From a virus: a DNA stretch of 59,479 nt. The first letter of the stretch is position 1. Every line of letters starts with the position of its first letter. The position numbers and the translations under genes were made by a program. A model generated the notes under the pieces. That model made no database searches and had not been told where the DNA came from. It was given only the letters and a program-made list of their open reading frames with translations. This document shows positions 26,308 through 35,750 of this stretch, one piece after another. Location of the stretch: IMG/VR virus record IMGVR_UViG_3300021410_000065, positions 1 through 59,479 of that record; one strand, written 5' to 3'.

Positions 26308-26943
26308 TTAGGCCTTCGCGTTCGGGCTCGTGGCGAGCTTGGTTTGAATTGCGCCTGTCATTGCGCCCTGAAAGAGCGTCAGGTGGTTGGTGGCGCGAGC
26401 GAAGAACGCCGGTACCGTATCGGCCTCTTTCAGGAAGGACCGGTACAGCACAAAGTCGGTGAGCGACGCACCATGCTCGCCCTCAGGAACCAATTCATCG
26501 TCCGCCGCGATCGTCGCTGCGGGCGGCTTGGCGTAGCTGACGGCCACGACCACGCCGTCGCGCGCGGGCGGGTAAACCTCAAACTGCGACGGGCTGCGGT
26601 CGTCGTACAGGTAGTGCCGGATCTCGGCGACGCCAGGCTGCCCACGCCATGAGGGCCGATGGCGATCCAGCACCTTGCCGTCGGCTACGGTCACGCTGCG
26701 GCGACGCGGAGCGGACACGTTATTCACCACCTCGAACAGCCAGCGTGAGCCATTTGGCAGCTTTTGCCTGGCGCCGGCTACCAGCGGCAGGTCTTCGGTG
26801 ACCTCGTACAGATCGGGTCGCAGCTTGTACGCATCAGCCCGCGCATCGGCCAGCCAGCGCATGAGCTCGTCGGCGGTCCAGTAATGGCCGCCTGCGTCCT
26901 GGATGATGTCGCGTGCCCGCGTAATGATGTCGCTGGCTTTCAT
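26308..26943 (-). CDS. Head-tail adaptor protein, DUF6682-like
   Basis: 211 aa. It begins MKASDIITRARDIIQDAGGHYWTADELMRWL, the signature of DUF6682/gp4-like adaptor proteins that sit beneath the portal. A strand-rich middle (FEVVNNVSAPRRRSVTVADG, RHYLYDDRSPSQFEVYPPA) and a helical C-terminus follow. Its ATG overlaps the stop of the upstream adaptor gene (ATGA), so they are coupled. Confidence 0.85.
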   Translation of the reverse strand: MKASDIITRARDIIQDAGGHYWTADELMRWLADARADAYKLRPDLYEVTEDLPLVAGARQKLPNGSRWLFEVVNNVSAPRRRSVTVADGKVLDRHRPSWRGQPGVAEIRHYLYDDRSPSQFEVYPPARDGVVVAVSYAKPPAATIAADDELVPEGEHGASLTDFVLYRSFLKEADTVPAFFARATNHLTLFQGAMTGAIQTKLATSPNAKA

Positions 26944-27590
26944 ATGATTTCGGGCGCCGTACGAAGCTGCTTGCGACCGAAGCCGCGCGGGGCGTCGTCG
27001 GCCATGCGGTTGATGTCGTCGTTGAAACGAGCGCTGTACGCCGACACGCGAGAGACATCGGCGTACTCCGCGCCGGGGTGCTGATGCAAGCGCGCGAGCG
27101 CGCCCGCAGCGATCGTCTCGGCGTATCGCTGGTACAGCAGGTCAGGGACCTCCTGCGCGTCGCGGGTCGGCGCGTACGTGACCTCGAGGCGCAGTGCCCG
27201 TGGTGCCTTGGCGTTCAGCGCCGGCACCAGTGACAGCAATCCAGGCCGCCGGCTGTAGAAGCCGCGCACCTCGCGCGTCGCTCCAACGGAGGCGCTTGCC
27301 CAACCGAGCGGGTAAAGAGCGTCAAGCTCCGGCCGTGTGAGCGGATCGACTGGGCCCTCGGGGAGCCATGCTGCCGTCACTTCAACGATCTGCGTGTCTG
27401 CCTCCGGCGCATCCAGCTCGATTTCAGGCACAGCCGGCGTGAGAGTGATCGGGTCTAACGTCGCGCGCAGGACACCCGCGCGCGTGCAGAACTCGATGCA
27501 CGCGTCCCGGATAGCGTCTTCGATGGCCGGCGCCGGCGCGCCATTCACGAACGGCAGCACGTACCGGTCGAAATCGCCAAGCGCTGCCAT
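26940..27590 (-). CDS. Head-tail connector/adaptor protein
   Basis: 216 aa. An N-terminal helical region with APAIEDAIRDACIEFCTRAGVLR is followed by a beta-rich middle and a C-terminal helix with LLYQRYAETIAAGALARLH. This is typical of the phage connector protein that precedes DUF6682-like adaptors. It probably attaches the portal to the short tail. Confidence 0.8.
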   Translation of the reverse strand: MAALGDFDRYVLPFVNGAPAPAIEDAIRDACIEFCTRAGVLRATLDPITLTPAVPEIELDAPEADTQIVEVTAAWLPEGPVDPLTRPELDALYPLGWASASVGATREVRGFYSRRPGLLSLVPALNAKAPRALRLEVTYAPTRDAQEVPDLLYQRYAETIAAGALARLHQHPGAEYADVSRVSAYSARFNDDINRMADDAPRGFGRKQLRTAPEII

Positions 27591-28010
27591 TTACTTATTG
27601 GCGCCGTGGGAGTCTTCGGCATTTCGAAGGCTGACGACCTGCTGGATCATGTCGTCCTTCTTCATGGCCGGCTCAAGCGTCACATTGAATGCGCGCAGAG
27701 CATAGGCCTGAATATCAGGCTTGGTCATGTTCTGCAGGTTCGGCAGATCGATCGCGGTACTGTCGTCTTCGACAGACGTGTTGGGCTCGTCAGGGGTGCT
27801 GTCCACAACCATGCCGACACGTGAGGGATCCTGTTCCGCAGTATCGGTGCCGTCGATCCAAATCGAGGGGTGAGCGAGCAGCTTCGTGGCAATGATCACG
27901 GGCAGGTAGTGCACCTGGCCGGGCGTCCAACTCAAGCCGGTCTCCGCGACATTGTCTTTCTTTACCGGCTTGGTGCCGATGTATTCGACGGCAACGAGAT
28001 TCGTCGTCAT
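27591..28010 (-). CDS. Hypothetical head-region protein with SAP/Rho-N-like end
   Basis: 139 aa. The N-terminal half is beta-like. The C-terminal ~45 residues (TKPDIQAYALRAFNVTLEP, then KKDDMIQQVVSL) resemble the small HeH/SAP or Rho N-terminal helix-extended-loop-helix fold found in some phage head proteins. It lies between capsid and connector genes, with an intrinsic terminator just upstream. Function unknown. Confidence 0.75.
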   Translation of the reverse strand: MTTNLVAVEYIGTKPVKKDNVAETGLSWTPGQVHYLPVIIATKLLAHPSIWIDGTDTAEQDPSRVGMVVDSTPDEPNTSVEDDSTAIDLPNLQNMTKPDIQAYALRAFNVTLEPAMKKDDMIQQVVSLRNAEDSHGANK

Positions 28011-28021
28011 TCGTAGCTCCT

Positions 28022-28051
28022 GAAAAGAAAAGGGCCGGGTTGCCCCGGCCC
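28022..28051 (-). terminator. Intrinsic terminator after capsid genes
   Basis: Minus strand: GGGCCGGG, loop GCAA, CCCGGCCC, then TTTTCTTTTC. It follows the head-decoration gene (stop 28071). Such a terminator after the capsid genes would raise capsid gene dosage relative to downstream connector and tail genes. Confidence 0.88.
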
Positions 28052-28070
28052 TCTACGATCGGCAGTCCTT

Positions 28071-28493
28071 TTACAGGACGCCGACCACCTTACCGGTCAC
28101 GATCGCGACCAGTTTGGTGTCGTTGGCGAATGCCGTAGCGCCCACCGTGGCCACCAGCTTGACGGGATAGTCGAAGGTGATGGGGAGAGACGCTGACGAC
28201 ACGGCACCCGCCGTGGCAAGGCTGGCGCCCGCCGGGATGAAGTAGTCGTCGTCCGCCACTCGCGGGTCTTCGTTGTCGGCCGGCTCGAAGCCCACCTTCA
28301 CCGAAGCGCCAGCGCCTGCGGCGCCGCTGAGGATCTGGACGGCGTGCACGCGCACGCCTGCCTGGATGATGCCGAAGTACAGCTTGTCGCCGGCACCCGG
28401 CTTGCCCTGCACGGTGTAGTCCTCGGCGAGGGCGTTACCGCCTTCGGCCATGTGCAGCAGCTTGGTGCCGTAATCGGGAGCAAAGATATTCAT
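28071..28493 (-). CDS. Putative head decoration/stabilisation protein
   Basis: 140 aa from the ATG at 28493 with AGGAAA at the right distance. It is Ala/Gly/Val-rich and beta-predicted (GDKLYFGIIQAGVRVHAVQIL; SLPITFDYPVKLVATVG). It lies directly after the major capsid gene and before the terminator, the usual place for capsid decoration or fibre proteins. Family assignment is by context. Confidence 0.75.
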   Translation of the reverse strand: MNIFAPDYGTKLLHMAEGGNALAEDYTVQGKPGAGDKLYFGIIQAGVRVHAVQILSGAAGAGASVKVGFEPADNEDPRVADDDYFIPAGASLATAGAVSSASLPITFDYPVKLVATVGATAFANDTKLVAIVTGKVVGVL

Positions 28494-28553
28494 GGTGTTT
28501 TCCTGATTTCTGGGGAAGGATGGTTGGGGCCACGTCACCGCGGCCCCGCCCTA

Positions 28554-29846
28554 TCAGCCGCCGAGATTGAGATTGACGACGGTGTCCAACACCATCACGC
28601 CGTGATCGGTCGGAACCTTGTCGCCGTTTTCGTCCGGCACTTCGAAGCGCAGCTTGGCCTTGCCGCCCATCACTTCGCCAGCCACTTCGAGGTTGCGCTC
28701 GAAGTTGTAGCGACGTTCCATCCAGTTGGCATACGTCTCGCTGGTCTGGTTTTTGCCGTAGACGTGCGCCAGCGCTTGCGCGCCGAGCAGCATGGCGCGA
28801 TCGACGGCAAAGCCGCCACCCAGTGCCGGGTTCACCGACACTACCCCTTCTTGCGCGGTTGCTCGACCGGCAGCCGTGCAGTACTTCGTCTGGAAACCAG
28901 CCGGCATGCGGATCGCACGGTCCATCTTGCGCATCAAGATGTTGTTCCAGATTCCGGCCTCGCCGGTGAACAACGGATGCTTCGAGCCGTGCGACTTGCG
29001 GTTCCAGGCGTTCTGGATGAACGTGCGCCATGCCGTCGGGCCCGTCGCCGTAAGGATGCTGTTCCATTGGCGGTTGGTCACGAGCAGCAGATACAACGGC
29101 TCGTCGTGGGCGGCAGGATCGTCAGCGATCTTGATCGGCTGCAGCTTGAACTCGGCGTCGTCCAGGATCGCGGCGAGCGCGTCGATATGCTCGAGCTTCA
29201 GGATGTCGGTCGAGTCAATCGCGTTCAGCTTGTCGCCGCCCTGATCGACAGTGTTGCCGTTCGCCACGAAGTGACGGTTGAAGGTGGGCGCCTTGATCGG
29301 GTTGATCAAGATCTCGCCGAAATCGGGGTCTTCCTTTTTGGGGATAACCCAGTCGGTGCCCAGTTGCGAACCGCGTTCGCCGGCCAGGTGAACGATCGAA
29401 GCCTGGTCGTTGTACCGACGGAAGTAGCCCTGCAGGTTGGCCATGGCCAAGCCGCGCAGGTTGTGCACCGTACGCTGCTGGGTCATCTTGCCGCCAGCAT
29501 CGACCACCTTGGTCGCCAAGTCGATGCGGATGTCCATCGAACTGGTGTCAAGGCGTTCGCCCTTACCCTCAGCCATGCGATCGCCCATTATCGGCTTGCC
29601 GCCGGTCTGGTTGATCAGGTCGACGCTCACGGCGTCACCCTGGCCTTTGGAAAGGTCCGTCACGCGGACGAAGGGCATATCCGGCGACGTTTGGCCCTTC
29701 AGCTTGGCTTCCGCGTCGGACTGCTTGGGCGCGGCGCCGGTCATGTTGTTGGTCAACGAGGCTTGACGCAACGTGTTGGCGAACAGAGCGGCGCCGAACA
29801 CTTTGCGGGCCATCTTGCTGCCAACGGGAATACGGGTGGTAGACAT
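28554..29846 (-). CDS. Major capsid protein, DUF4043/N4-gp56-like
   Basis: 430 aa. The start STTRIPVGSKMARKVFGAALFANTLRQ and the segment DLINQTGGKPIMGDRMAEGKG with the following DIRIDLATKVVDAGGKMTQQRTVHNLRGLA match DUF4043-type capsid proteins of podovirus-like phages, which adopt the HK97 fold (known). It forms the icosahedral shell on the scaffold encoded just upstream. Its length is normal and no frameshift is seen. Confidence 0.9.
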   Translation of the reverse strand: MSTTRIPVGSKMARKVFGAALFANTLRQASLTNNMTGAAPKQSDAEAKLKGQTSPDMPFVRVTDLSKGQGDAVSVDLINQTGGKPIMGDRMAEGKGERLDTSSMDIRIDLATKVVDAGGKMTQQRTVHNLRGLAMANLQGYFRRYNDQASIVHLAGERGSQLGTDWVIPKKEDPDFGEILINPIKAPTFNRHFVANGNTVDQGGDKLNAIDSTDILKLEHIDALAAILDDAEFKLQPIKIADDPAAHDEPLYLLLVTNRQWNSILTATGPTAWRTFIQNAWNRKSHGSKHPLFTGEAGIWNNILMRKMDRAIRMPAGFQTKYCTAAGRATAQEGVVSVNPALGGGFAVDRAMLLGAQALAHVYGKNQTSETYANWMERRYNFERNLEVAGEVMGGKAKLRFEVPDENGDKVPTDHGVMVLDTVVNLNLGG

Positions 29847-29878
29847 GGAGTCTCCTGGTCAGATCACGTAGGGGTGGG

Positions 29879-30934
29879 TTACGTGAGGCGCGCCAGATAC
29901 GCCTCCTGCTGATCGGGGGTCATGGAAAGGAGCTTGTTCGTCAGTGCGATACCGCTCATTTCTTCGATCTCGCCAGCAGCGTCGGTGGCAGGCAATGCGC
30001 CACCGGGAATGTCTGACAGCGTGTTGGGACCGCCTGTGGTTGCGTTGGCCTTTTTGATGGCCGCGTCCAGGCGCGCTTGGGTGTCGGCTGGCGTCGCCGC
30101 AGTCTTGGTCGGCACAGCGGCCGGCTTTGCGTTGGGCAACTCGATCACACCATTGGCGGCTTCGTACATCGCCACCGCCTTGGCGAAACGCTCATCCAAC
30201 GGCAGGTCCTTGAATCGGGCCTGCGTGCGCAGATAGGCGTCCACCTCGGCGATGCCGTTGAACTGGTCCGGGTCGTGAGTACGGGCGTGGAGCAGCTTGG
30301 GGTTGGCTTCGATCGCGTCTTCGATCGCCGACATCGCGGAGACCTGCCGATCGCGCTGCGCCTGTTCGGCGGCAGGGCGTGCGGCTTCGATCTCGGCGTG
30401 TTGCGTCTTCACGCGGTCCACCAACTTGTCCAGCACTTCGGCCAGCTGTGGCGATTCCTCGCGCAGCTGCGCCATCAGATCCTCATCCACGATTTCCGAC
30501 AGGTCGGCGGTCTTCGCGGTGCGGCCCGATGCGGCAGCCTGGCGTTCCAACTCGAGTTTCTCGGTCAGTTCGCGGGCCATCGTCTCTGCCGCAAGGCGTC
30601 GCTCGCGTTCGCTGCGCAGCACCTCGTAGGGGATCTCGTACTTGCCGTCCTTCGACTTGATGACCGAACCTTCCGGATCCTCTTTCGAGCCGCCTTCGGG
30701 TTCATCCTTCGCGCCGGCTTTCTCTCCGGGCTGGTCTCGTCCACTGGTGTCGGGCGCACCACCGTCGTTATCGCCCTCGCTGTTCGTGGACTCGCCATCA
30801 CCGTCGCGTTCTGATACTTCGCCAGAGACAAGGTCGTCGGGGCTGGCGCCCTCGGCGAACGCATCCATGTCGAAGCCTTCGGGCAGGCTCAAGGGATCGC
30901 GCAATGCTTGGTTCAAGTCGATTTCAGTACTCAC
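29879..30934 (-). CDS. Scaffolding protein
   Basis: 351 aa, GTG start with AGGAGCGTG upstream. Very acidic, disordered N-terminus (residues 30-95), then a helical and coiled-coil region (RSERERRLAAETMARELTEKLELERQAA; DKLVDRVKTQHAEIEAARPAAEQAQRDRQ), and a C-terminal helix QEAYLARL. This composition, and the position between portal and major capsid, are diagnostic of podovirus scaffolds that nucleate procapsid assembly and then leave. No protease domain is visible. Confidence 0.87.
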   Translation of the reverse strand: MSTEIDLNQALRDPLSLPEGFDMDAFAEGASPDDLVSGEVSERDGDGESTNSEGDNDGGAPDTSGRDQPGEKAGAKDEPEGGSKEDPEGSVIKSKDGKYEIPYEVLRSERERRLAAETMARELTEKLELERQAAASGRTAKTADLSEIVDEDLMAQLREESPQLAEVLDKLVDRVKTQHAEIEAARPAAEQAQRDRQVSAMSAIEDAIEANPKLLHARTHDPDQFNGIAEVDAYLRTQARFKDLPLDERFAKAVAMYEAANGVIELPNAKPAAVPTKTAATPADTQARLDAAIKKANATTGGPNTLSDIPGGALPATDAAGEIEEMSGIALTNKLLSMTPDQQEAYLARLT

Positions 30935-30976
30935 TTTTCACGCTCCTAGTTCTCGGATAGGTCCGAAAATGCAAAT

Positions 30977-31001
30977 AGCCCCGCCGGTCTCCCGTGGGGC
31001 T
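30977..31001 (-). terminator. Hairpin between portal and scaffold genes
   Basis: AGCCCC...GGGGCT stem with an inner CGG/CCG, followed on the minus strand by TATTTGCATTTTC. The T run is imperfect, so this may be a weak terminator or an mRNA-processing or stability hairpin. Confidence 0.5.
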
Positions 31002-31039
31002 GTGGGGTGTCCGTATCCCTGGACTGGGAAAAATCTATG

Positions 31040-33220
31040 TCAGGCCGCGCGCGCCTCAGCTGGCTGGCCAGCGGTCGCAGCTGCGATGAGCGCTCGCTCG
31101 GTCTCGCCGCGCTCGCGCATCGCCGCCCGGCCCGTCTCGGCCTCTTCGTGCAGACGGATCTTTTCGAGCTCGGCCTGCGCGGCGCCAAGGCGGTCGGCCA
31201 ACTGGTCGTTGCCGCTGTCGCGCGCTGCCTTCTCGGCCTCGGCGAGCAGCTTGCGCGTGCGCGCTTGCCGCTCTTCAATCTTCGACTCCGCGTCGCGCAT
31301 GGCGAGTTCAGCCTGGGCTGCCTGGGCTTGCTGCACGGCTTCCTGCTGCTGTTTCGCCTCGGGCGAATCCTGATCGAGCTGGATGCCCATCTGCTCGCGC
31401 AGGAACTTGGCCATATCCTTGCGATGCGCGAAGTCGCTCATTTCGAGCGCGAACGGCACCAGCAAGGCCTGCTGCTGCGGCGGCAACGACTTCAGGATTT
31501 CGGCGAACTGGCCGAATTGCTGGGCGCGATATGTCGGGGTGCTGGGCACATCGGACAGCGCGATCTTGACCGGTGCCGACTGTACGTCGTTCCGCTTGTA
31601 CTGCTGCCCGGTCACGTCGTCGGTCATCGGGATGTTCACCATGACGCGCTTCTTTGTCATGCCGGTGTCCACCATGATCTCCGTCTGGTCGATCATGTCC
31701 TCTTTCAGCAGGTCCAAGAGCGCCGAACCCACGCCACGACGGGCGTAGCGATAGTTGTCGTTGATCTCGGCGAGCGTCGTTGTGCCCTGCTCCACAAGCG
31801 ATTGGATGGCCAAGCCCGACGATGCATTGCTCTGCTGGCCCATCATTGCGCTGTAGACGCCGGCGGCTTCCTGAATGGCCTGCTTGCGTTCCTGCATGAT
31901 CTGGAACTGGAACTGCGACAGTTGCATGTTCTCGTCCACGCGGATCGCCGTCTGGCCGCCCTTGCGCATCGGGTTCGTCACGATGAAGGCGTCGGACATT
32001 CCCATCTCGCGGGACGCGTCCGAAAGCGTGTTGTATTTCTCGTCCAGCGCATCGCTGTCTATCTGCGTGCGGCGCGCTGACAGCAGCCACATCATCTTCT
32101 GCGCGCGGGCGTTGAGCTCGTCCTGCGGCGACAGCATGGAGCGGATCAAGCCGTACGGTACGCCGGTCAGATCCTCCCGGTAGCCCCAGAACGGGATATA
32201 GGGGAAGCGCCGACGATTCGTGGAAACGTCACGAACTCGGTGCGGTCCGATGTGGAAAGCCACGCGCACCTTGTCGTATACCGCCACCTTCGGCTGAACC
32301 ATGCCGGTGGCGACGATCGCGCGGTGCTGCGGATCCGCCTGGTTGAACTCGATCACCCGGCCGCCGGGCAGACGCAGCACTAGGCCGCGAATCCAAACCC
32401 GGTACCAGACCTCGAAGCAACTGACTCGGCCGCGTTCGGTATCGCGCCATTCGTAATCGTCCCACGACACGCGCTCCTGCTCTAGCCCGTGCGCGAGGTT
32501 CAGGCTCACACGATTATCCACGGTCAGGAAATCGGCCCAATCGCGCCAGCCATGCCCCGCAAAGCGGATCAGATCGGCATGTTCAGGAAAGAATGACGCC
32601 AGATGATCGGCGTCGTACCAGCGGCGGCGCACCACGTATCGGGCGTCGGACCAATCGAGCTTCTTGCTGCGCCAGTCCCAGTACATTTCCCGCCGGTGCA
32701 CCGATTCGACGCGGTACGGGTAATTGAACGGGTTGGAGTCGCGTGACACCTCGACGCAGCCGAAGCCCGCCTTTATCTGCTGCGCGTACGCCTCGGATGT
32801 GGCCATGTCGGCATTCGCCTCGCGCTCCGCCTCGTGAATCTTGGCGGAGAGCGCTTCGGCCACCTCGGTGTGCTGCTCGTCGTCCGCACCCACGCGCCAG
32901 TCGGTGCGGGTCTTGGCCTCCATGCCGAGCACCGCGTCCACCGTAGGCTTGATCAGGTTGGTGACCAGCGGGCCAAGCCCGCGACTGTCGAGCCGCTGGA
33001 TGGTGTCAGCATCCAATTGATTGCCGTCGTAATAATCGACCGCCTTGTCCGCCTCGCGGCGCCACGCCGGCTGATTTTGGATCTCGCCCATCCAGCGTTC
33101 CAGGCTTTGCAGCTGGAGCGCGTGCGGATCCCGCGGAGCATGGTCGCGCGCAGACGCAGACTTGTCGTCCTGCTGGTGCAGCAGCGCCAAGCCGTTTACA
33201 GCGTCGTTCATCCTCGCCAT
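31040..33220 (-). CDS. Portal protein, P22-type
   Basis: 726 aa, the length of P22-type portals. Conserved features: RWMGEIQNQPAWRREADKAVDYYDGNQ, then RGLGPLVTNLIKPTVDAVLGME near the N-terminus; IPFWGYREDLTGVPYGLIRSMLSPQDELNARAQKMMWLLSARR in the middle; and a long C-terminal helical barrel-like region rich in Gln/Glu/Ala (QQQEAVQQAQAAQAELAMRDAESKIEERQART). The portal forms the dodecameric DNA gate of the capsid. It overlaps the terminase stop by 13 bp. Confidence 0.92.
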   Translation of the reverse strand: MARMNDAVNGLALLHQQDDKSASARDHAPRDPHALQLQSLERWMGEIQNQPAWRREADKAVDYYDGNQLDADTIQRLDSRGLGPLVTNLIKPTVDAVLGMEAKTRTDWRVGADDEQHTEVAEALSAKIHEAEREANADMATSEAYAQQIKAGFGCVEVSRDSNPFNYPYRVESVHRREMYWDWRSKKLDWSDARYVVRRRWYDADHLASFFPEHADLIRFAGHGWRDWADFLTVDNRVSLNLAHGLEQERVSWDDYEWRDTERGRVSCFEVWYRVWIRGLVLRLPGGRVIEFNQADPQHRAIVATGMVQPKVAVYDKVRVAFHIGPHRVRDVSTNRRRFPYIPFWGYREDLTGVPYGLIRSMLSPQDELNARAQKMMWLLSARRTQIDSDALDEKYNTLSDASREMGMSDAFIVTNPMRKGGQTAIRVDENMQLSQFQFQIMQERKQAIQEAAGVYSAMMGQQSNASSGLAIQSLVEQGTTTLAEINDNYRYARRGVGSALLDLLKEDMIDQTEIMVDTGMTKKRVMVNIPMTDDVTGQQYKRNDVQSAPVKIALSDVPSTPTYRAQQFGQFAEILKSLPPQQQALLVPFALEMSDFAHRKDMAKFLREQMGIQLDQDSPEAKQQQEAVQQAQAAQAELAMRDAESKIEERQARTRKLLAEAEKAARDSGNDQLADRLGAAQAELEKIRLHEEAETGRAAMRERGETERALIAAATAGQPAEARAA

Positions 33221-34635
33221 CCTTCGCGGTGTATCTTCAATTTCTGTGTGCTCCTGACGGTCGCGAATCGCAGCGACATGAGGCCATAACGGCTGGCAGA
33301 GATCGCGTCGTCCATCTTCTTGACGACCACGCCATCCTTGCGGTGGTAGAGCCTGTATTCGGAAAGCCAGTCTTCCAGGTGCGAAAAGACCTTGAACTGC
33401 CCTTTCACCATCCGATCCAGCATGATCTGGATGCCCGCTTCCACGCCTGAGGATCCGTCCTCAAAGCTGGCCCGGTCGGGCAGCATGTTGACGTTTTCGC
33501 GCTGATACGCATCGCGCATCGGCACGCCGGTGTCTTTCTGGGCCTGCAAAGCATCGTGCGGCCATGCGACCGGTATCCAGTCGCCTTTCGCGCGGATCGC
33601 GGAGGCATGCACCGATACCGTCTTCTGGCGCGCCTTGTACACGTCGTACAGGTAGACGATGTCGGCGTCCGGGTTCAGCGCCATCCAAACCGCAGAAGTG
33701 GGGTGATCCCATCCCAGATCGAGGCCGACGATGCGCGGCCAGTTCTCCGGGATGCCGAACGCCGGCACCACGATGTCCGATTCCGGTACCGGGAACACGG
33801 CGCCGCTTCCCAGCACTGGCTTGCCGTAAGCTCTTGCCTCCCGCTCATGCGCCGGATAGGTCGCAATGATCGTCTCGGCCTGCTCACGGGTGTAGTGGCC
33901 GGCGTCCAAGATGCCCATGAACACCACGGCCGTGCCAGGGGCCTTATCCACCAGAAAGCGCATGACCGTCTCGGACATGCCCTTGAGCGGCGTAAACGTC
34001 AGGTAGACCGGCCCCAGCGTGGTATTCGTCCGGGTCAGCCCTTCCATGTAGATGTCGTGCGGCGGTTCTTCGTCGAACCACACGAAATCCAGCGTCTCGG
34101 CCTGGAACTTCTCGCGGCCTTGGTCATACGACCGAAAGCCCAGGATGCTGTGGCCCGCCTGAACATCACCGCCGCCACCGTGGCGCACCACTACCTGCGC
34201 CTTGGCATTGGCGATGCCACTACGGGCGCTCACCTCAGCGATCGCATCGGCCGGAATAGCAGCGTGCCCTTGATCGCTTTCGATGCCCGGCCGCCCGAGC
34301 AACAGCCGCTGCACGCCGTCGCGCGTCAGTTCCGCGGTGACCGATGCCGCCCACCCGGCCGTGGGCTTCTCGAATACCTTGCCTTCCCACCAATCCGGGT
34401 ACCGGCCGGTGAGGTGCATCGCCGTCTCATAAGCGCCCGAGTAGGTCTTGCCCAGCTGGTTGCCCGCAGAGAACAGCCGTTCCCGTGTCGTGGCGCCCAG
34501 CGCGTGGAAGTCTTCCTGCTTGGCATACGGCCGGTAGTACTTCAGCCGATTGCGCTTCGCCCGGTACGCACGTTCCTGCAAGGCGGCAGCCAGCGCGACG
34601 CGAGGATTCGCGACCGCCATACCACCTGCTGCCAT
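33208..34635 (-). CDS. terL: Terminase large subunit
   Basis: 475 aa DNA-packaging motor. It has an ATPase with Walker A SAGNQLGKT (residues 56-64) and Walker B FVWFDEE (183-189), and the coupling motif YLTFTPLKG. The C-terminal RNase H-like nuclease has its first acidic residue in VGLDLGWDHPTS (D305) and another in KKMDDAISASRYG (about 447). All key residues look intact. It pairs with the small subunit encoded 1 bp upstream. Headful packaging is usual for P22-like phages, but the mode cannot be read here. Confidence 0.95.
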   Translation of the reverse strand: MAAGGMAVANPRVALAAALQERAYRAKRNRLKYYRPYAKQEDFHALGATTRERLFSAGNQLGKTYSGAYETAMHLTGRYPDWWEGKVFEKPTAGWAASVTAELTRDGVQRLLLGRPGIESDQGHAAIPADAIAEVSARSGIANAKAQVVVRHGGGGDVQAGHSILGFRSYDQGREKFQAETLDFVWFDEEPPHDIYMEGLTRTNTTLGPVYLTFTPLKGMSETVMRFLVDKAPGTAVVFMGILDAGHYTREQAETIIATYPAHEREARAYGKPVLGSGAVFPVPESDIVVPAFGIPENWPRIVGLDLGWDHPTSAVWMALNPDADIVYLYDVYKARQKTVSVHASAIRAKGDWIPVAWPHDALQAQKDTGVPMRDAYQRENVNMLPDRASFEDGSSGVEAGIQIMLDRMVKGQFKVFSHLEDWLSEYRLYHRKDGVVVKKMDDAISASRYGLMSLRFATVRSTQKLKIHREGWRG

Positions 34636-34636
34636 A

Positions 34637-35329
34637 TCAGTGCACCGTCTTGCCGCTGGCCTTGCTCACGCCCATGCGCGACAGGATCTGCTCGACGGGC
34701 ACACCTTCCAGGCGAGCAACCTCGGCGGCGGATGCACGAATCTGGCTTTCCACTTCTTCGTCTGTGGCGGCAGCCAGCGGCCCAGAGCGGACTTCCTTGC
34801 GATCGACCAGCAGGCCGAAATACTTCATCGCCGTGGTGATCGACGTGTTCTTGTCGAACGTCTTCACCTTCTTGGTGAGGCCAATCAGCTCGCGCTCGGC
34901 GCCGACGCCTTCGAACTCTTCCATGACCTCGATCTGGGCAAGCGCGGCGGCGGTGTCGTCGTCCAACTCGGTCGGGTGCTTCATCGAACCGTCGGGGTTG
35001 TATAGCCTGCGCACGTCGAACGTCACGAGCCTGGCCAACTCTTTCAGCACGCGCTCAGCCGTAAATTCCAGCTTCGTGGCGATCCGCGTCTTGCCCGACT
35101 CGATAGCCCGGGCAACCATAACGTTCGATAACAGGCGGGACGACTGTTCTTGCGCCGTGTGCGCGCTATATCCCGCACGAATTGCAGCCTGTGTCGCGTT
35201 CAGGTCGATCAAGTACTCAGCGACGAAACGCTCCTGACGAGCGGTAAGGGCTCGCTCAGGCGGTGGGGTCTTGCTCTTGGGCTGCGCCTTCGGCTTCTTG
35301 GCCGGCGCCGCTGGTTTCTTCGTTGCCAT
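34637..35329 (-). CDS. terS: Terminase small subunit (Terminase_2 type)
   Basis: 230 aa. Lys/Pro/Ala-rich N-terminus, then LTARQERFVAEYLIDLNATQAAIRAGYSAHTAQEQSSRLL, the helix-turn-helix region of Terminase_2 proteins that recognise packaging sites. A helical oligomerisation part follows. GAGG lies 8 bp upstream of the ATG. The gene start overlaps the preceding gene by 74 bp. Confidence 0.9.
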   Translation of the reverse strand: MATKKPAAPAKKPKAQPKSKTPPPERALTARQERFVAEYLIDLNATQAAIRAGYSAHTAQEQSSRLLSNVMVARAIESGKTRIATKLEFTAERVLKELARLVTFDVRRLYNPDGSMKHPTELDDDTAAALAQIEVMEEFEGVGAERELIGLTKKVKTFDKNTSITTAMKYFGLLVDRKEVRSGPLAAATDEEVESQIRASAAEVARLEGVPVEQILSRMGVSKASGKTVH

Positions 35330-35702
35330 CAGGCGTTACCTCGGATGTGCCTTCCACACTGCGACGCAGGCGCAAGCGGGTGCGCTGGTGGTGCCATTGG
35401 ATGGATTCGTTCACGCACTTCAGGGCAAGTGCATTTTCCAGGCAGGCGTAGGGCCCGGACTGGAAGCCTCGAAGGCGGTCGGCCACGATGGCCAGTAGCG
35501 TTTCATTGGTGAGGCCGTTGACGCCTACCTCTTGGATAGCGCCATCCTGGAAGCGAATAATCGTCTTGGACGGACCGCTGGCCAGATCCACGCCGATGAC
35601 GTACTCGTGATTGGCGTTCCCGTTGCCCGGCTCGTCGGTCGCGGCCACTGTCACCGGGCCGTCGGCGGCATCGCAAAAGTGATCGTTGATGATGTGGGAC
35701 AT
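35256..35702 (-). CDS. Conserved phage protein upstream of terminase
   Basis: 148 aa. The central part (IIRFQDGAIQEVGVNGLTNETLLAIVADRL, then GFQSGPYACLENALALKCVNESIQWHH, ending RSVEGTSEV) belongs to a family frequently seen next to terminase or early genes in many phages; I know no established function. The acidic Gly/Glu tail overlaps the terminase small subunit N-terminus in another frame by 74 bp. It sits after the terminator at 35715-35750. Confidence 0.78.
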   Translation of the reverse strand: MSHIINDHFCDAADGPVTVAATDEPGNGNANHEYVIGVDLASGPSKTIIRFQDGAIQEVGVNGLTNETLLAIVADRLRGFQSGPYACLENALALKCVNESIQWHHQRTRLRLRRSVEGTSEVTPDGNEETSGAGQEAEGAAQEQDPTA

Positions 35703-35714
35703 GGCCGCTCCAGA

Positions 35715-35750
35715 CGCAAAAGAACCCCGCTCGGCGAATGCCTGCGGGCT
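35715..35750 (-). terminator. Terminator closing the paralogous membrane pair
   Basis: Minus strand hairpin with outer stem AGCCCGC/GCGGGGT, inner GGC-ATTC-GCC and downstream TTCTTTT. It is nearly identical to the hairpin at 36650-36676, so the two genes 35767-36629 are bracketed by related hairpins. Confidence 0.75.

Noticed and set aside
28344-29912. 522-aa plus-strand ORF opposite the major capsid gene
   Set aside because: Antisense shadow; the opposite strand encodes the conserved capsid protein with ribosome-binding site.
35256-35702. Anti-CBASS Acb2/Tad1-type protein
   Set aside because: The conserved pattern (VGVNGLTNETLLAIV...GFQSGPYACLENA) belongs to a different common phage family; Acb2 hallmarks (IKGYRDLT-type start) are absent.
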